In this document: positions 35,683 through 46,953 of the stretch, in pieces | Layout: every line of letters begins with the position of its first letter | Position numbering within the stretch: the stretch's first letter is position 1 | Assembly: GCF_029168945.1 (NCBI RefSeq) | Contig: NC_083602.1 | Coordinates: 29,313,323 to 29,377,322 of the forward strand | DNA from: Cannabis sativa | Taxonomy: Eukaryota; Streptophyta; Magnoliopsida; Rosales; Cannabaceae | DNA: 64,000 bases | Direction: 5' to 3' | Translations under genes and position numbers: made by a program | The notes under the pieces: model-generated | Database searches by the model: none | The model's input: the letters and a program-made list of their open reading frames with translations, nothing else | What the model was told of the DNA's origin: nothing

Positions 35683-36669
35683 GAAAATTTCTTAGCATGT
35701 TTTCTAAAATATTTATTCTTTTAATGTCCAATTTCAGTGGATTGGTGGACTCAATATGGAGATGGATGCCAAAGTTACAAAAATTTGCCATCAAAGTATT
35801 GGGTCTTACTTGCTCGTCATAAAGATGCAAGCGAAATTGAAGTACTTTCAATCAAGTTCATACAAAAAAAAAAAAAAAAGAAAGAAAGAAATCAATTGAC
35901 TACCCAAAGAATGCATTCTTTGGTATATATAATGTTCAACAAAAGATTGAAAGACAGATATTTGAGGTTGGCATCTCCACTGTCAAATGAAGATGATGCT
36001 TTGTTGCTTGATGAGTTGCCATCTAATGATGAATGGATCGTTGGTGATAATGAAAATGAAAATGTGCAAAGGCTAAGTGATAAGGAGCTTGAGAGATTGG
36101 AATTAACCCAATTAAACCAAAAAAAATACAAGTGCTCCAGAATCTAGTTCAAGAGCGGGTTCATAAACTCTAATTCTTGGTTTAGCTTATATCATATATA
36201 TTACTTATTTCAAATATTTATTAGTTTGTATTTTTTTCTCAAGAAAGCGAAAGAATCTAGAAGTAGACATGGATGAAGATGAATGGGAGGATATTGATGG
36301 TGGCAATGAGGGTGGTGGCGATGAGGATGGTGACGATGAATTTGAGGGTTTCTAATCATCATTGCATTTCCATCAATGCTTTAGTTCGAGTTTTACTAGT
36401 TAAATATGTTCTAGGATAGTAGAATTTAGAATTCTAATTCTAGAAACATAATTATCTTTATTTTAGTTTGAGTTTCATGAGACATATCTTTTGGTATATT
36501 TGAATTTTATGAGACATTTTATGGTTATTATTTTTATGAGATATTTTATGGTATGTTTGAAATTTATGTGACATTTTATTTATTCTTAGGTGCTCTAAAA
36601 GTATTGATTCCATTAATTTTTGAGGCTTACGCCTTGCCTTACAAAAAAAAAGAGCCTCAAGGTTCATAG

Positions 36670-36996
36670 TCTAATCGTTTAACAAAAATAATGGAACAAT
36701 TCCTTAAATCAAACAACAACCTTTGACAATGGAACCAAAATAAGAATTCATAGACAAAGGATTACAAATAGCTTGAACCAACACAAGGCAATCCATCTCT
36801 ACCACCACCTTCGGTCAGTTATTCCTTTTAATCCAACTTAATACTTCTTTCACTCCTATTGTTTTGACAATAACTCATTGGATAACTCCAAAACAACAAC
36901 TAGAAAAAACACTTAAAAGAAGAGAGGAATTATTTCTAGCAACACAAACAAAACCGTGATAACCATGATTATCAAAAATAGATGCTTCCACATTTA
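36670..36996 (-). pseudogene. LINE-type RNase H fragment (3' part)
   Basis: On the minus strand this encodes VEASIFDNHGYHGFVCVARN, then VKEVLSWIKRNN and VVEMDCLVLVQAI, with internal stops. This fits the RNase H-like domain (RVT_3) that follows reverse transcriptase in plant LINE-derived genes. It joins the upstream half at 56760-57260 once the nested insertions are removed. Confidence 0.65.
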
Positions 36997-37383
36997 GAGC
37001 CCGATTGGCACAGCTTTTGGAAAAGCTAAAAGCTGTTTTTTGAAAAAGCTATGATAAAAATGTGTTTGGTAAACAGTCAAAAAATAGCTTTTTGAAGAAG
37101 CTACAGCTAAATGCTGAAGTTGCTTCAACTCAACTTTTAGAAAAAGCTTTTTTGTTTAAAAGACTATAATAAATTTTTTTATACTAAAACTATATTTACT
37201 TATTTATTACATATTAAAAAATAAAAAAAATTAAAATAAACTAATTATAATAAAATAAATAATTTTTTTTGAAGAGAAAATAAATAATTATTAAATCTCT
37301 TATTTTTTTTAAAAAAAAATAATTTATATTTTATTTCATTATTAGCAAACAAATTCAATCTAAAATTTTTCTTATATACTTGA
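36997..37383. mobile_element. hAT-like MITE, left half
   Basis: Starts GAGCCCGATTGGCACAGC, near the common MITE end GAGCCCGTTTGGCA, followed by AAAGCT-rich DNA and GTGTTTGGTAAAC. The same words return inverted at 56640-56757. Bases 37379-37383 are the left CTTGA target duplication of Tat copy B, which inserted here. Confidence 0.6.
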
Positions 37384-38164
37384 TGTTGACCGAGGTTTTC
37401 GGCAACTATTAAAATATGATTATAATAAAGAGCTGTAAGAAAGTGAGATGAAGATTTTTTACGTGGTTGGGGCGTTAATGAGCCTTAGTCCACGAGCCTC
37501 TGTTATAAATGGATGTATTTAATACAGATTCTACACTTGAGAGAATGTTTTTCTCATAAATACAGAGAATGTTCTTGGTGAGTATTTTCTCTTCTTGCTC
37601 TTTTGCAAACCAAGATTCTCGACCCCATTAAATGAGCTTTGAGGGGGTATTTATAGTGTTTTGGTGGGGTAGTCCCTAGAATTGTTCTTACACATGTGTC
37701 TGTAAGTATCCATAAAGTTGGGCATTTCCGATGAATATACCATGGGTGATGCATGGTCAAATCCCTAGGTGCTGTAGGGCTTTTATGAAGAATGTCCTTT
37801 TTGCCTTGTGATTGACGTGACTCTTCGCACAGTAGCCGTCGCTAGACTTAAATGATCATTACTGTAGCGCTGCTGTTTGGGGGTTGTGCCGTCAGACTTT
37901 ATTGCGTGTTACAGTTCCAACACGCTTCCTCCCATGCAGCATTAAATGCGACTTGATTGCTCGGGAGAGACCTGACATATCCCGGAGAGCCTTCACGCTA
38001 TACTAGCTTCCTGGAGTACCTTGTACTCCGGGTGCCTCCTCCGGGACCCATGCTAACAGCGCTTCCTTGTAGCACACAAAGACTTAGTAAATGTTTACAA
38101 GTTATCTGATCCACGTGTCCCCTTTCGACTGGTTCACGTATTTTAGGCGAATTCTGGAGCAACA
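37384..38164 (-). repeat. 3' LTR of Tat copy B
   Basis: 781 bp, plus-strand reading TGTTGACC...GGAGCAACA. The minus-strand TATAAATA lies near 37650. Confidence 0.9.
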
Positions 38165-38597
38165 TTTACCCCCCAAGCCTTGTTTACTTAGTAAAAATAA
38201 ATCAAGGCTTGTTCAAGTGTCTCCGGTCGGCTCCTCGTTTCCCTAGCTCAAGCCTCGAGCGCGTGGGGGCAAATTAAATGATGTCATTTAATACAGCGAT
38301 TTGCTTTTTGCAGGAATGTCTCCAGCCGCCTCCTCGGTCTTCTGGTACGAACCTGGGGGCGCGTGGAGGTGCGTCTGATAATGGCATTAAATGCAGTGAT
38401 TCGCTTTTGCAGAGGTCGATTCGTTTCACGCCCCATGATTGATGCGGCGCATTAATGGTGTCAGACGGATACTCAAACGTTTCCACCGCCTTAATGGTAG
38501 ATTGATCTGATCCGTTGATTTTCGGGAATTCGAATCCTGCGTTTCCCCCACCGTGCGATTGGTAGGTGATGACGCCTGTTCCTCATGCGTTTTTGCC

Positions 38598-38605
38598 TAT
38601 AAAAG
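38598..38605 (+). promoter_or_regulatory. TATA box of antisense gene, copy B
   Basis: TATAAAAG in the context TTGCCTATAAAAGCCACC. A probable 5'UTR exon runs from about 38630 to 38802. It is joined across an intron 38803-39253 (CT|GTAAGTTT ... TTTTCTCAG) to the exon with the ATG at 39262. The region 38165-38597 is the upstream promoter DNA between the LTR and the TATA box. Confidence 0.65.
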
Positions 38606-38802
38606 CCACCACTTTTCCTTCATTTCGGTTACTTTCCATTCCTTGCCATTTCTGCTCGAATTTCCCAGAGAGAAAATTTCTCAAAGTAGCACGAACTGCC
38701 TTAACACTTCGGCACTTCATTCAGTTTTCCAGTGCTTGACTTTGCCAGCTCTCCTCGACTTTCACTCAACCACATTCAGTACCCCCAGTTCAACAATCTA
38801 CT

Positions 38803-39253
38803 GTAAGTTTCTTGTATCCTTAGATAATAACATGCTTATATTTACTTCGTTCGTTTTCTGGGTTCGTACTTAGAGGCTTCTGGGTGTGTGAGTGTTTAAG
38901 TTCTTCGAGTTCTGCTTTATGTTTACTGCGTTAGTTGTAGAATCGCCATTATCATGCCCCTGTTGTAGTTATACAGCTTTGTTTAGAGAGAGCCATGCAT
39001 TTTCCGTTTAACAGTTGCTTAGGGCATAGGATGGCTTTTCTCTTTTCTTTTTCTTTTTACAAAATCACTTTCTGCGATTTCACTGCACCCGACACTTGTT
39101 CAGGGATTCTCTCCAGAGTTTCCCGTGTGACACGTGTCTGGAGGGGGCCTCTTTCCAGCGGTTAGGGGACCCCCACTCCCTTTTTCTTAATTTAGGGTTT
39201 GGTATGGGACCTAACTGCTGGACTTTTTCTTTTTCCCTTTTTGTTTTTCTCAG
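38803..39253 (+). other. 5'UTR intron of antisense gene, copy B
   Basis: Donor GTAAGTTTCTTG and pyrimidine-rich acceptor TTTTTGTTTTTCTCAG, 8 bases before the ATG. Conserved in copy A except for a broken acceptor. Confidence 0.6.
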
Positions 39254-39261
39254 AACACAAA

Positions 39262-42200
39262 ATGTCTGCTTCTGGCTCAAAATCTTCGAAGAAGAAAGGG
39301 AAAAGTATGGCCACGCTGGAGGAGGTTTCTCTGGGACCCGTTGCCCAGGAGGGGTATAAGTCCCGTGCAACTGGTTGGGAAGCGGCCGAGCTTCGATCGA
39401 CCCTGACTTGTCCTCACCAGCTGGAGAACATTATCAATGTGGCCGGGATCAAACCCTCCACCTCAGGGACCTTTCATCGGCCTCCTCGCAACTCGGAGAC
39501 GCCTAATCATAACTATGACGGCTTCGGGGCTTGGAGTCAGACCCATTTGATGACCGGTGCCATGCTCCCGCTCCAAGATTACTTTGTTAATTTTCTTGTA
39601 TTTGTCGGCCTTGCGCCATACCAACTTATTCCTCAAGCTTACCGCCTGCTCTCAGGCTTATTTATTTTTTACACCGCCCGTGGCTGGGGGTCTCCCAGCC
39701 CGGCGGAAATTTTATATTTTTATGAACTTGTATCCGTCCCCAAGAAAGGGGACAAACTTAAGGATGGTTTTTATGGGTTCCGGATCCACCCTGCTAACGA
39801 GGGGGTGGTTCCGTATAACCGACAAACTCACGTTAAGGAGTACCGCCACCGCTTTTTCTTCTCGTCCGGGTTCAGGGCCGTGGACCACCCGGAGCTTCTC
39901 ACGGAGTGGGTGCGGATCCCACCTTACCAGCGGACGCTTCCCACTCAGGCTTTCCTTCGAAGGGCCCAAGCCTTCGCCTCCTACGACCACGCCGATCTTG
40001 ATGTCGGGGGCCTAGTCACCACGGAGAATTGTAGGAAGGCCAAACTTATCCTTTCTCACCAATCCGTGGATAACTCCAACCTCTCACGGGTCATCTACCC
40101 CAATGTGAGGGCGCCGGTTGCGGAGAAGGCCTTCCGGGACGAGCTCATTGCCACGGCAGAGAAGAAGTACCAAGATTACCTCTACCGGAAGGCCCAGGAG
40201 AAGGCGTACTCTAAGGCCCAGGCTGCCTCTGGGAGAGGGCTTCGCGTGGGGAGTCCGGTGGTGCGAAGGAGTCAAGCCATTGGCGGGAAGTCCGAAGCTA
40301 AATTTTTTGACAAGATACTTCAAGAAGAGATTGGGGATCATCCCGCCGGGAGGCCCCTTCGTCTTGAAGATTCTTCCGAGAAGCAGACTTCCCGGCCTCA
40401 GCCTTCAGCCCCCGAACCAAACTCGGGTGCTCCCGGTGCTAGCACTTCCGGTGCCGGCGGTAAGTCTCCCTTGATAATTCGTTATGTTCCTTCCGTTGAT
40501 GAATATACCAGTCATAGGCCCGTAGGGTTCGACGAGCGTCTCTGTAGATTCAAGATGCCGTTGACCCGGTGAGGGGAACGTTTGAAGGAATTTTATTTTA
40601 CGAACTTAGGAGATTACCTAGGTCGGTCCCGGATGGGCTCCGGCCCTCCGGAACCTATTCCCTTAGGTCCATCAGCTTACATAGCGTCCAGCTGGTTTAG
40701 GCCCTCGGACAGTTATCTTGGAGATGACGCTGCCAGCATTAAAGTACAGGACTTTGCTAGGGCCGAATTAGGAAGTTCGGGTAGGAGTAGCTTATTTGCT
40801 GTATCTTTTATGAGCGGTTCCTCACGAACTTCTAACACTTGCTTATTTTTTGGAACAGGTACCTCCATGGATGCCATCCTGGAACAGCTTGCCGGGGTTC
40901 ATACTCCCGTGGCTCCTCCGGCTTTCACCCCCTCTCCCCCGGTCCCTTCCTTGAAGGTTTCTTCCGGCGCTCCCCCCGAAACCATTGACTTAGTGGATGA
41001 CGAGGAGGGGCTTCCGGGAGAAGGCCAAGGGAAGAGGTGGGACTTCTCGGAGGAAGCCACTGAGGGCGCAGGGAAGCCTCAGGCCCTTCCGGAGGTAGCA
41101 GAGGAGGACGAGGAGGAGCCTGAAGCGGCTCTGATTCGCAAGCGTAAGGGCAAGATGATTGCCCAGGACGAGCCGAAGAGGCCTCGGAGGGCCGACACTC
41201 CTGCCCATGGCCTAGACGGCGGGGTCTCCCCGATGGAGGAAAATCCTTCTCCTCCCCACATCGAGCTTACCCCGATTCCGGGGGATGAGGTGAGGCAGGA
41301 GCTTCGCATAGCCAAACACAACTACGCTATGGATGAGTACTCCCAGGGGTATGCCGAAGTGGAGGCCCTTAGGAGGATTCTGCGAGCTGAGGTTGAGGCG
41401 ACCATCAACCACCCGGAATACCATGATCCGTGGAACCTTAATCTGGACCCCTTAACGGACTGGTTCCGTCCCCTCCTAGGGCCTACCTTGGCTCCCTTTG
41501 CCGCGGAGATGACCGGCGAGTTCGCTTCTCAGCTTACACGTTGCGCGCCCAAGCGGTTTGCCACTTGTGCTTCCCTGAACTCCATCTTCCAGGTCCAGGA
41601 CCTCAGCCATTCTCTCACGGTTGTAAGTACTTTGCAATTTTTGCGTTTCCTCTTTGTTGTTTGTATTTTGTTTTCTTCCTTTGAGAAATTTTTTCCTTAT
41701 ACTTCGTTACGGCTCAGCTTGCTGCTGAGGCTGGCCGCCTCTCCAGGAACATCATAAACCATGGCTTCGCTCTGTCTGACTTTGGGGACATGAATGACGT
41801 CAGGAAGGTCCTCCAAGACCTCACAGCGGAGAGGCAGATCTACCAGGAGGCTGCTGAGCGCCAGGAGGCAGCGGCCAAGGCCAAGGAAGAGGAGGCCAAA
41901 CGGAGGGAGGCTCAGGCGGAGGCCATGATCCGGGATGAGGCTCAGCGGAGAGACAGGATGGAGGCCCATCACCAGGAGGAACTAAGGGCTCAAACCGAGG
42001 CTGCTGAGAAGGCCAGGCGAGAGCTCCGGGAGGCCAGGGAGGCTTTGGATGAAATGGTCGCCAAGATGAGATCTTTAGAAGAGACTCACCAATCGGACAT
42101 TGAATCCAAGGCCGCTCTAGCTGCGGAGTTGAAGGAGCTTAGGGACTTCAAAGAACAATCTTCCAGGAAGGCCAAGAGGGCCGAGCTCCTTTCTCCTGTT

Positions 42201-42407
42201 TCCTGCGCCCGGTGCCCGAAGCGCTTTGATGATGGTGTCTATATGGCTTGGGCCACCAATGATCAAAGTATCAAGCTTACTTTTTATCCCAAACCCGAGG
42301 AGATGATTGCCAGATTTCGGGAAAAGAAAAAGAAGCTTGATGCTGCGCTTGAGGCACGGATTGGACCTCGTCTTCCTCCGCGGCCGACCGAGCTGCCGTA
42401 TTATTGA
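39262..42407 (+). pseudogene. antisense gene of Tat copy B, one nonsense codon
   Basis: This gene runs opposite to gag-pol. Exons 39262-40780, 40859-41622 and 41718-42407 total 2,973 nt, an exact reading frame of 990 codons plus stop. Introns are GT-AG: CGG|GTAGGAG...GGAACAG|GTACC and GTT|GTAAGT...GGCTCAG|CTTGC. The only lesion seen is TGA at 40570-40572 (codon 437), where copy A has TGG. Domains: N-terminal Transposase_28-like region (residues ~20-260, with YRHRFFFSSGF and VPKKGDKLKDGFYGFRIHP), a Ser/Pro-rich linker, an acidic patch, a basic KRKGK/PKRPRR stretch like a nuclear signal, and a long C-terminal coiled coil ending near a C..C motif (CARCPKRFDDGVYM). Its job in the element is unknown to me; antisense ORFs of this kind are known from the Tat lineage. 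Confidence 0.82.
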
Positions 42408-42906
42408 CCCAGATTCTACCCGTTTCTTTTATAACTCTTTTTTTTGTTTGTACATATTTGCTGCTGCCTTAGAACAATTTACATATAGGCGGCAGCTTTC
42501 ATTTGAAGGGGAGACAATTATATTTTAAGGCCTGTCCCCGGGCCATTTATATGTATATGACCTGCCCTTTGGGCTAGGATATTTTTTTTTTTATATATGC
42601 GATCTTTATTTGTCATACTTATATATTTTAACCTGTCCTTTGGCTCAGGGTTTTTATACTTATGCTTTTTTATTTTTGTGCATACTTTTTGACCTGCCCT
42701 TTGGGTCAGGATATTTTACTTAGTTTGACCTGCCCTGTGGGTCAGGATATTTTACTTAGTTTGTTTTTGTTTGTCCGTGCGGTATACCCTAGTACCCCCT
42801 GAGTGGCATAGAAACTTTGTTTTTAAGGCACTCAGTTTTATTTAATATAGAGGAGGCATACATTTGGACGGTACAAACCCTTTGAACAAAATCTAAGTTT
42901 AATTCG
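42408..42906. other. convergent spacer with 36-bp repeats, copy B
   Basis: Counterpart of 30105-30666. Two 36-bp units at 42691-42726 and 42727-42762 (GACCTGCCCT.TGGGTCAGG) and diverged units near 42560 and 42631. Confidence 0.7.
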
Positions 42907-45632
42907 CTACTGGTAATATTTTCTGAGGTGATCGGCATTCCAGGCTCTTGGGACAGTAGTTCCGTCCATTCTTTTCAGTTTGTAAGTGCCAGAACCGATT
43001 TCGTCCTCGATTTCATATGGTCCTTCCCAATTTGGTCCAAGTACCCCCACTCCGGGTTCTTGGGTGGCTGAAAAAACCCTTCTTAGGACCATATCCCCAA
43101 TAGCGAATTTTCTATTTTTAACCTTGGAGTTAAAATATTTGGTCACCTTCTTTTGATAAGCAGCCATCCGTATTTGAGACTCATCCCGGAGTTCTTCGAC
43201 TTGATCCAAAGCCTCTTGGAGCAGTGCCTGATTGGTGGCCGGATCATAAGTCGTCCTCCTGTGGGATGGGAATAATGTTTCCACCGGGACCATTGCTTCG
43301 CAACCGTATGCCATTGAGAACGGCGAGTGACCGGTTGTGGTTCTGGGGGTCGTCCGGTAGGCCCACAATACCCTTGGCAATTCTTCAGGCCAGTTATTTT
43401 TACAGGCCAGTAGCTTCTTTTCAAGGTGACCTTTAGGATTTTATTGGCCCTTCCGCCTGGCCGTTTGTTTGAGGCCGGGCTACCGCGGAGAAGCTTTTCA
43501 CTACTCCGTGTTGGTTGCAGAAGTCAGTAAATTCCTCGCAATCAAATTGCTTTCCATTGTCTGAGACTATCTTGTGAGGCAAGCCGTATCGACACACTAT
43601 GTTTTTAATAACAAAGTCCAATGCCTTCTTAGCAGTTATTGTCTTCATAGGCTCAGCCTCTGTCCACTTGGTGAAGTAGTCCACTGCTACTATTGCATAC
43701 TTTACCCTCCTTTTCCCGTAGGTAGAGACCCGATGAGATCTATTCCCCAGACCGCGAAGGGCCAGGGGCTGGTCATCAAAGTGATCTCATTTGGAGGGGC
43801 TCTCGGTATGTTCGCGTACCTTTGGCACGAGTCACACTTTTGGACATAGTCTATACAATCTTTTTTCATTGTTGGCCAGAAGTACCCTTGCCTCAATATT
43901 TTCTTTGAGAGGCTGGGTCCTCCCGTATGGTCTCCACAGAACCCTTCATGGACCTCTAGCATGATTTGTCTAGCTTCAGGGTCCGATACACACCTTAAAT
44001 AAGGCATGCTGAGTCCTCTCTGGTAGAGAATGTGGTCCATCATTACATAACGATGAGCTTGATACTGAATCTTTCGAGACAGTGCCCTCTCTTGGGGCAA
44101 CTCACCTGTGGTTATGTACTTTATGATGGGGACCATCCAGCTGGGTTCTTGCCCAACCGTTTGTGTGGTCTCTTTTATTTTGATGCTTGGCTCTGCCAAG
44201 CGTTCCACTGGTACTACCCCCAGCTCTTCGATTTCGCTGTCCGAGGCTAACTTAGCCAGACAGTCCGCATGAGCATTCTTCTCTCGGGGGATTCTTTCTA
44301 CTTTGTAGTCCGTGAACTCGTGGAGCAGTTCTCGGACTATGGCTACGTACGCGGCCATCCGCTCGCCGCGAGTTTGGTATTCTCCGGAAACTTGGTTTAC
44401 GACCAGCTGAGAATCACTGTAGACTTCCACTCTCTTGGCTCCTACAGCTTTAGCCAATTTTAGCCCTGCTATCAGGGCCTCGTATTCGGCTTCGTTATTC
44501 GAAGCCGTGAAGTCGAATCGGAGTGCCGCCTGGAGCCGCAATCCAGTAGGTGATATCATAGCCACTCCGGCTCCTGAGCCGTTCTCATTAGAAGCTCCGT
44601 CCACAAATACTCTCCAAGTGGGGATTGGTGGTTCCGGTGTATTGGCTGTTGCCTCGGCTTCATTGCATTCGGTGATGAAGTCTGCCAAGGCTTGGCCTTT
44701 TATGGAAATCCGGGGCACGTAATGTAAGTCGAACTGACTCAGCTCCATCGCCCACTTGAGGAGTCTTCCGGATGCTTCGGGCTTCTAGAGAACTTGCCGG
44801 AGCGGATGATTGGTCAAGATTCTGATCGGATGGGCTTGGAAGTATGGTCTCAACTTCCTTGATGCCATCAGGAGGCAGAATACTAATTTTTCAATTACCG
44901 GGTACCTTGTCTCGGCCCCTACCATGCGCTTACTAACATAGTATACGGGGTGCTGAATTTTTTCTTCCTCCCGGACCAGTGCAGCGCTGACCGCATGCTC
45001 GGAGACGGCCAAGTAAAGGAACAAGTCTTCTCCAAGGACGGGTTTTGATAGGATAGGAGGTTTGGCCATGTGGTCTTTTAACCTTTTGAATGCCTCCTCG
45101 CATTCATCTGACCATTCGAACTTTTGGCATTTCTTCAGTATGTTGAAGAAGGGTATGCACTTGTCCGTGGATCGTGAGATAAAGCGGCTCAGTGCGGCTA
45201 CCTTTCCGGTCAAGCTCTGTACGTCCTTATGTTTCTTGGGGGATGGCATGTCCAGGAGAGCTTGGATTTTCTCCGGGTTCGCCTCGATCCCCCTTTGGCT
45301 GACTATGAAGCCCAGGAATTTTCCCGACTTGACCCCGAAGGTGCATTTTTTCGGATTGAGCTTCATGCCGTATCTCCGGACGACTTCGAAACATTCTTCT
45401 AAATCGCTTGCATGGCTGTTGCATGCTTTGGATTTGACGAGCATGTCGTCTACATATACCTCCATGTTTCGTCCCAGGAGGCTTTTAAACATCCGATTAA
45501 CCATTCTTTGATAGGTTGCTCCGGCGTTTTTCAGTCCGAAAGGCATGACTAGGTAACAGTATACCCCCTTATCGGTCCTGAAGCTAGTGCACTCCTGGTC
45601 TGCCGTATGCATTTTTATTTGGTTGTACCCAG
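42907..45632 (-). pseudogene. pol 3' part of Tat copy B: RT end, RNases H, integrase
   Basis: Minus strand. 45612-44785 holds the RT palm with YVDD and the first RNase H, ending at a TAG (44785-44787) where copy A has CAA. 44748-43702 holds the archaeal-type RNase H and the integrase zinc finger; a 1-base loss near 43702 shifts the frame. 43684-43433 holds the integrase core (D-D and NGQAE), then another shift near 43440. 43380-42907 is the C-terminal segment ending WNADHLRKYYQ. Lesions differ from those of copy A, so the copies decayed independently. Confidence 0.85.
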
Positions 45633-46270
45633 TGTCACGGGCCGCCTATTTGGACACCCCCAAGTAGGTGGAACGTGCGGCACTTGCTGGCACACCGAGC
45701 TAGCAAGTCAGCCTAAACGCGTCTGCAGGCAAACAAGTTCAAAGGTTAGGCATGATACATGTCTCGCACATGTTGAGTGCAAACAAGAAGCATGAGCAAG
45801 CAAACACAAAGCGTCCCCCAAGGACCAATCTCACACAACCCACAAGCAAACATATAGACAAATGGCACGCAATGGCCCAACAAAGGCAACAAACAGGCAT
45901 CACAAAGACCATATAGAAGCATACACAAGAAGCATGGATAAACATCGTTTTATTAATATATGGCCTTGATAGGGCAAGGGAGTACACAGCTGGGCCCCTA
46001 TCATGCTGGTGACAAGGTGCTTCATAAGTCACCTGGTCACCCCCCCCCCCTAAAGAGCTTATTGGGGTTTTAAGGGATTTCCAGGAACATAGATGATTTT
46101 AGCTCTGTAGACATATGTGAAGGAAATACAAATAAAGAAAGCTAAACAACAAAAGGTTCCCAACCCCCATGAGGTGCTTGGTGCAAGACTTGACTAATGA
46201 TCAAGCACCAAGGCATGCTCATGTTACAAAATGGCCCTAGTGTGGGTGTGCCATGGGGCAGCACGCCACA
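45633..46270 (-). repeat. extra LTR (outermost copy) of chromovirus
   Basis: 638 bp, TGTCACGGG...CACGCCACA. Separated from the next LTR by 38 bp made only of polypurine-tract and primer-site sequence. Confidence 0.92.
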
Positions 46271-46308
46271 TTCTCCCCCACATTCTCCCCCACAGCTCTG
46301 ATACCAAC
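46271..46308 (-). other. 38-bp remnant interior: PPT joined to primer site
   Basis: Plus strand: TTCTCCCCCACA, TTCTCCCCCACA again, then GCTCTGATACCAAC. The first part is the inverse of the polypurine tract, duplicated. The second is the inverse of the initiator-Met primer site plus a 2-base spacer. All of gag-pol is absent. Confidence 0.85.
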
Positions 46309-46942
46309 TGTCACGGGCCGCCTATTTGGACACCCCCAAGTAGGTGGAACGTGCGGCACTTGCTGGCACACCGAGCTAGCAAGTCAGCCTAAACGCGTCT
46401 GCAGGCAAACAAGTTCAAAGGTTAGGCACGATACATGTCTCGCACATGTTGAGTGCAAATAAGAAGCATGAGCAAGCAAACACAAAGCGTCCCCCAAGGA
46501 CCAATCTCACACAACCCACAAGCAAACATATAGACAAATGGCACGCAATGGCCCAACAAAGGCAACAAACAGGCATCACAAAGACCATATAGAAGCATAC
46601 ACAAGAAGCATGGATAAACATCGTTTTATTAATATATGGCCTTGATAGGGCAAGGGAGTACACAGCTGGGCCCCTATCATGCTGGTGACAAGGTGCTTCA
46701 TAAGTCACCTGGTCACCCCCCCTAAAGAGCTTATTGGGGTTTTAAGGGATTTCCAGGAACATAGATGATTTTAGCTCTGTAGACATATGTGAAGGAAATA
46801 CAAATAAAGAAAGCTAAACAACAAAAGGTTCCCAACCCCCATGAGGTGCTTGGTGCAAGACTTGACTAATGATCAAGCACCAAGGCATGCTCATGTTACA
46901 AAATGGCCCTAGTGTGGGTGTGCCATGGGGCAGCACGCCACA
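46309..46942 (-). repeat. 3' LTR of chromovirus (next to polypurine tract)
   Basis: 634 bp. The polypurine tract is the inverse of TTCTCCCCCACTTAATT at 46943-46959. Confidence 0.92.
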
Positions 46943-46953
46943 TTCTCCCCCAC

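Larger units (their letters stand above)
21378..36354 (+). pseudogene. hAT transposase with BED zinc finger, interrupted
   Basis: The ATG at 21378 follows a likely 5'UTR intron acceptor (TTTTGTGTAG). Segment 21378-22010 has a BED finger (CKYCRKLITGGVARLKQH). Segment 22030-22389 matches the DUF659 core (SDGWSDGRTRS, VVTDNASAY). Segment 22400-23257 holds the linker and later catalytic region. After the 12.4-kb retrotransposon, 35737-36147 carries the C-terminal dimerisation region (WWTQYGDG, then a frame-shifted CKRNWSTFNQVHTK), and 36270-36354 an acidic tail. Frameshifts lie near 22000 and 22385, stops near 22055 and 35823, and a poly(A) expansion at 35862-35879. The gene was probably dying before the retrotransposon entered, because lesions occur on both sides. 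Confidence 0.8.
20600..36660 (+). mobile_element. decayed hAT element, split by a Tat retrotransposon
   Basis: A hAT-type transposase relic (21378-36354) is flanked by regions dense in GGCG/ACGCC words: 20620-20770 on the left (AAGGCG, GAGGCGTGAGGCG) and 36620-36660 on the right (GAGGCTTACGCCTTGCC). These look like subterminal transposase-binding repeats. The outer termini and 8-bp target duplication were not recognised. The element was cut at 23257 by the Tat element that ends at 35682, with target duplication GAAAA on both sides. Repeats of TTTATGAGACATTTTATGG near 36470-36580 lie in its 3' part. Confidence 0.65.

Noticed and set aside
45739..46032. 97-codon ORF repeated in the three chromovirus LTRs (also 46415-46708, 51805-52098)
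   Set aside because: Identical because the LTRs are near-identical; lies across promoter DNA and has no recognisable domain.
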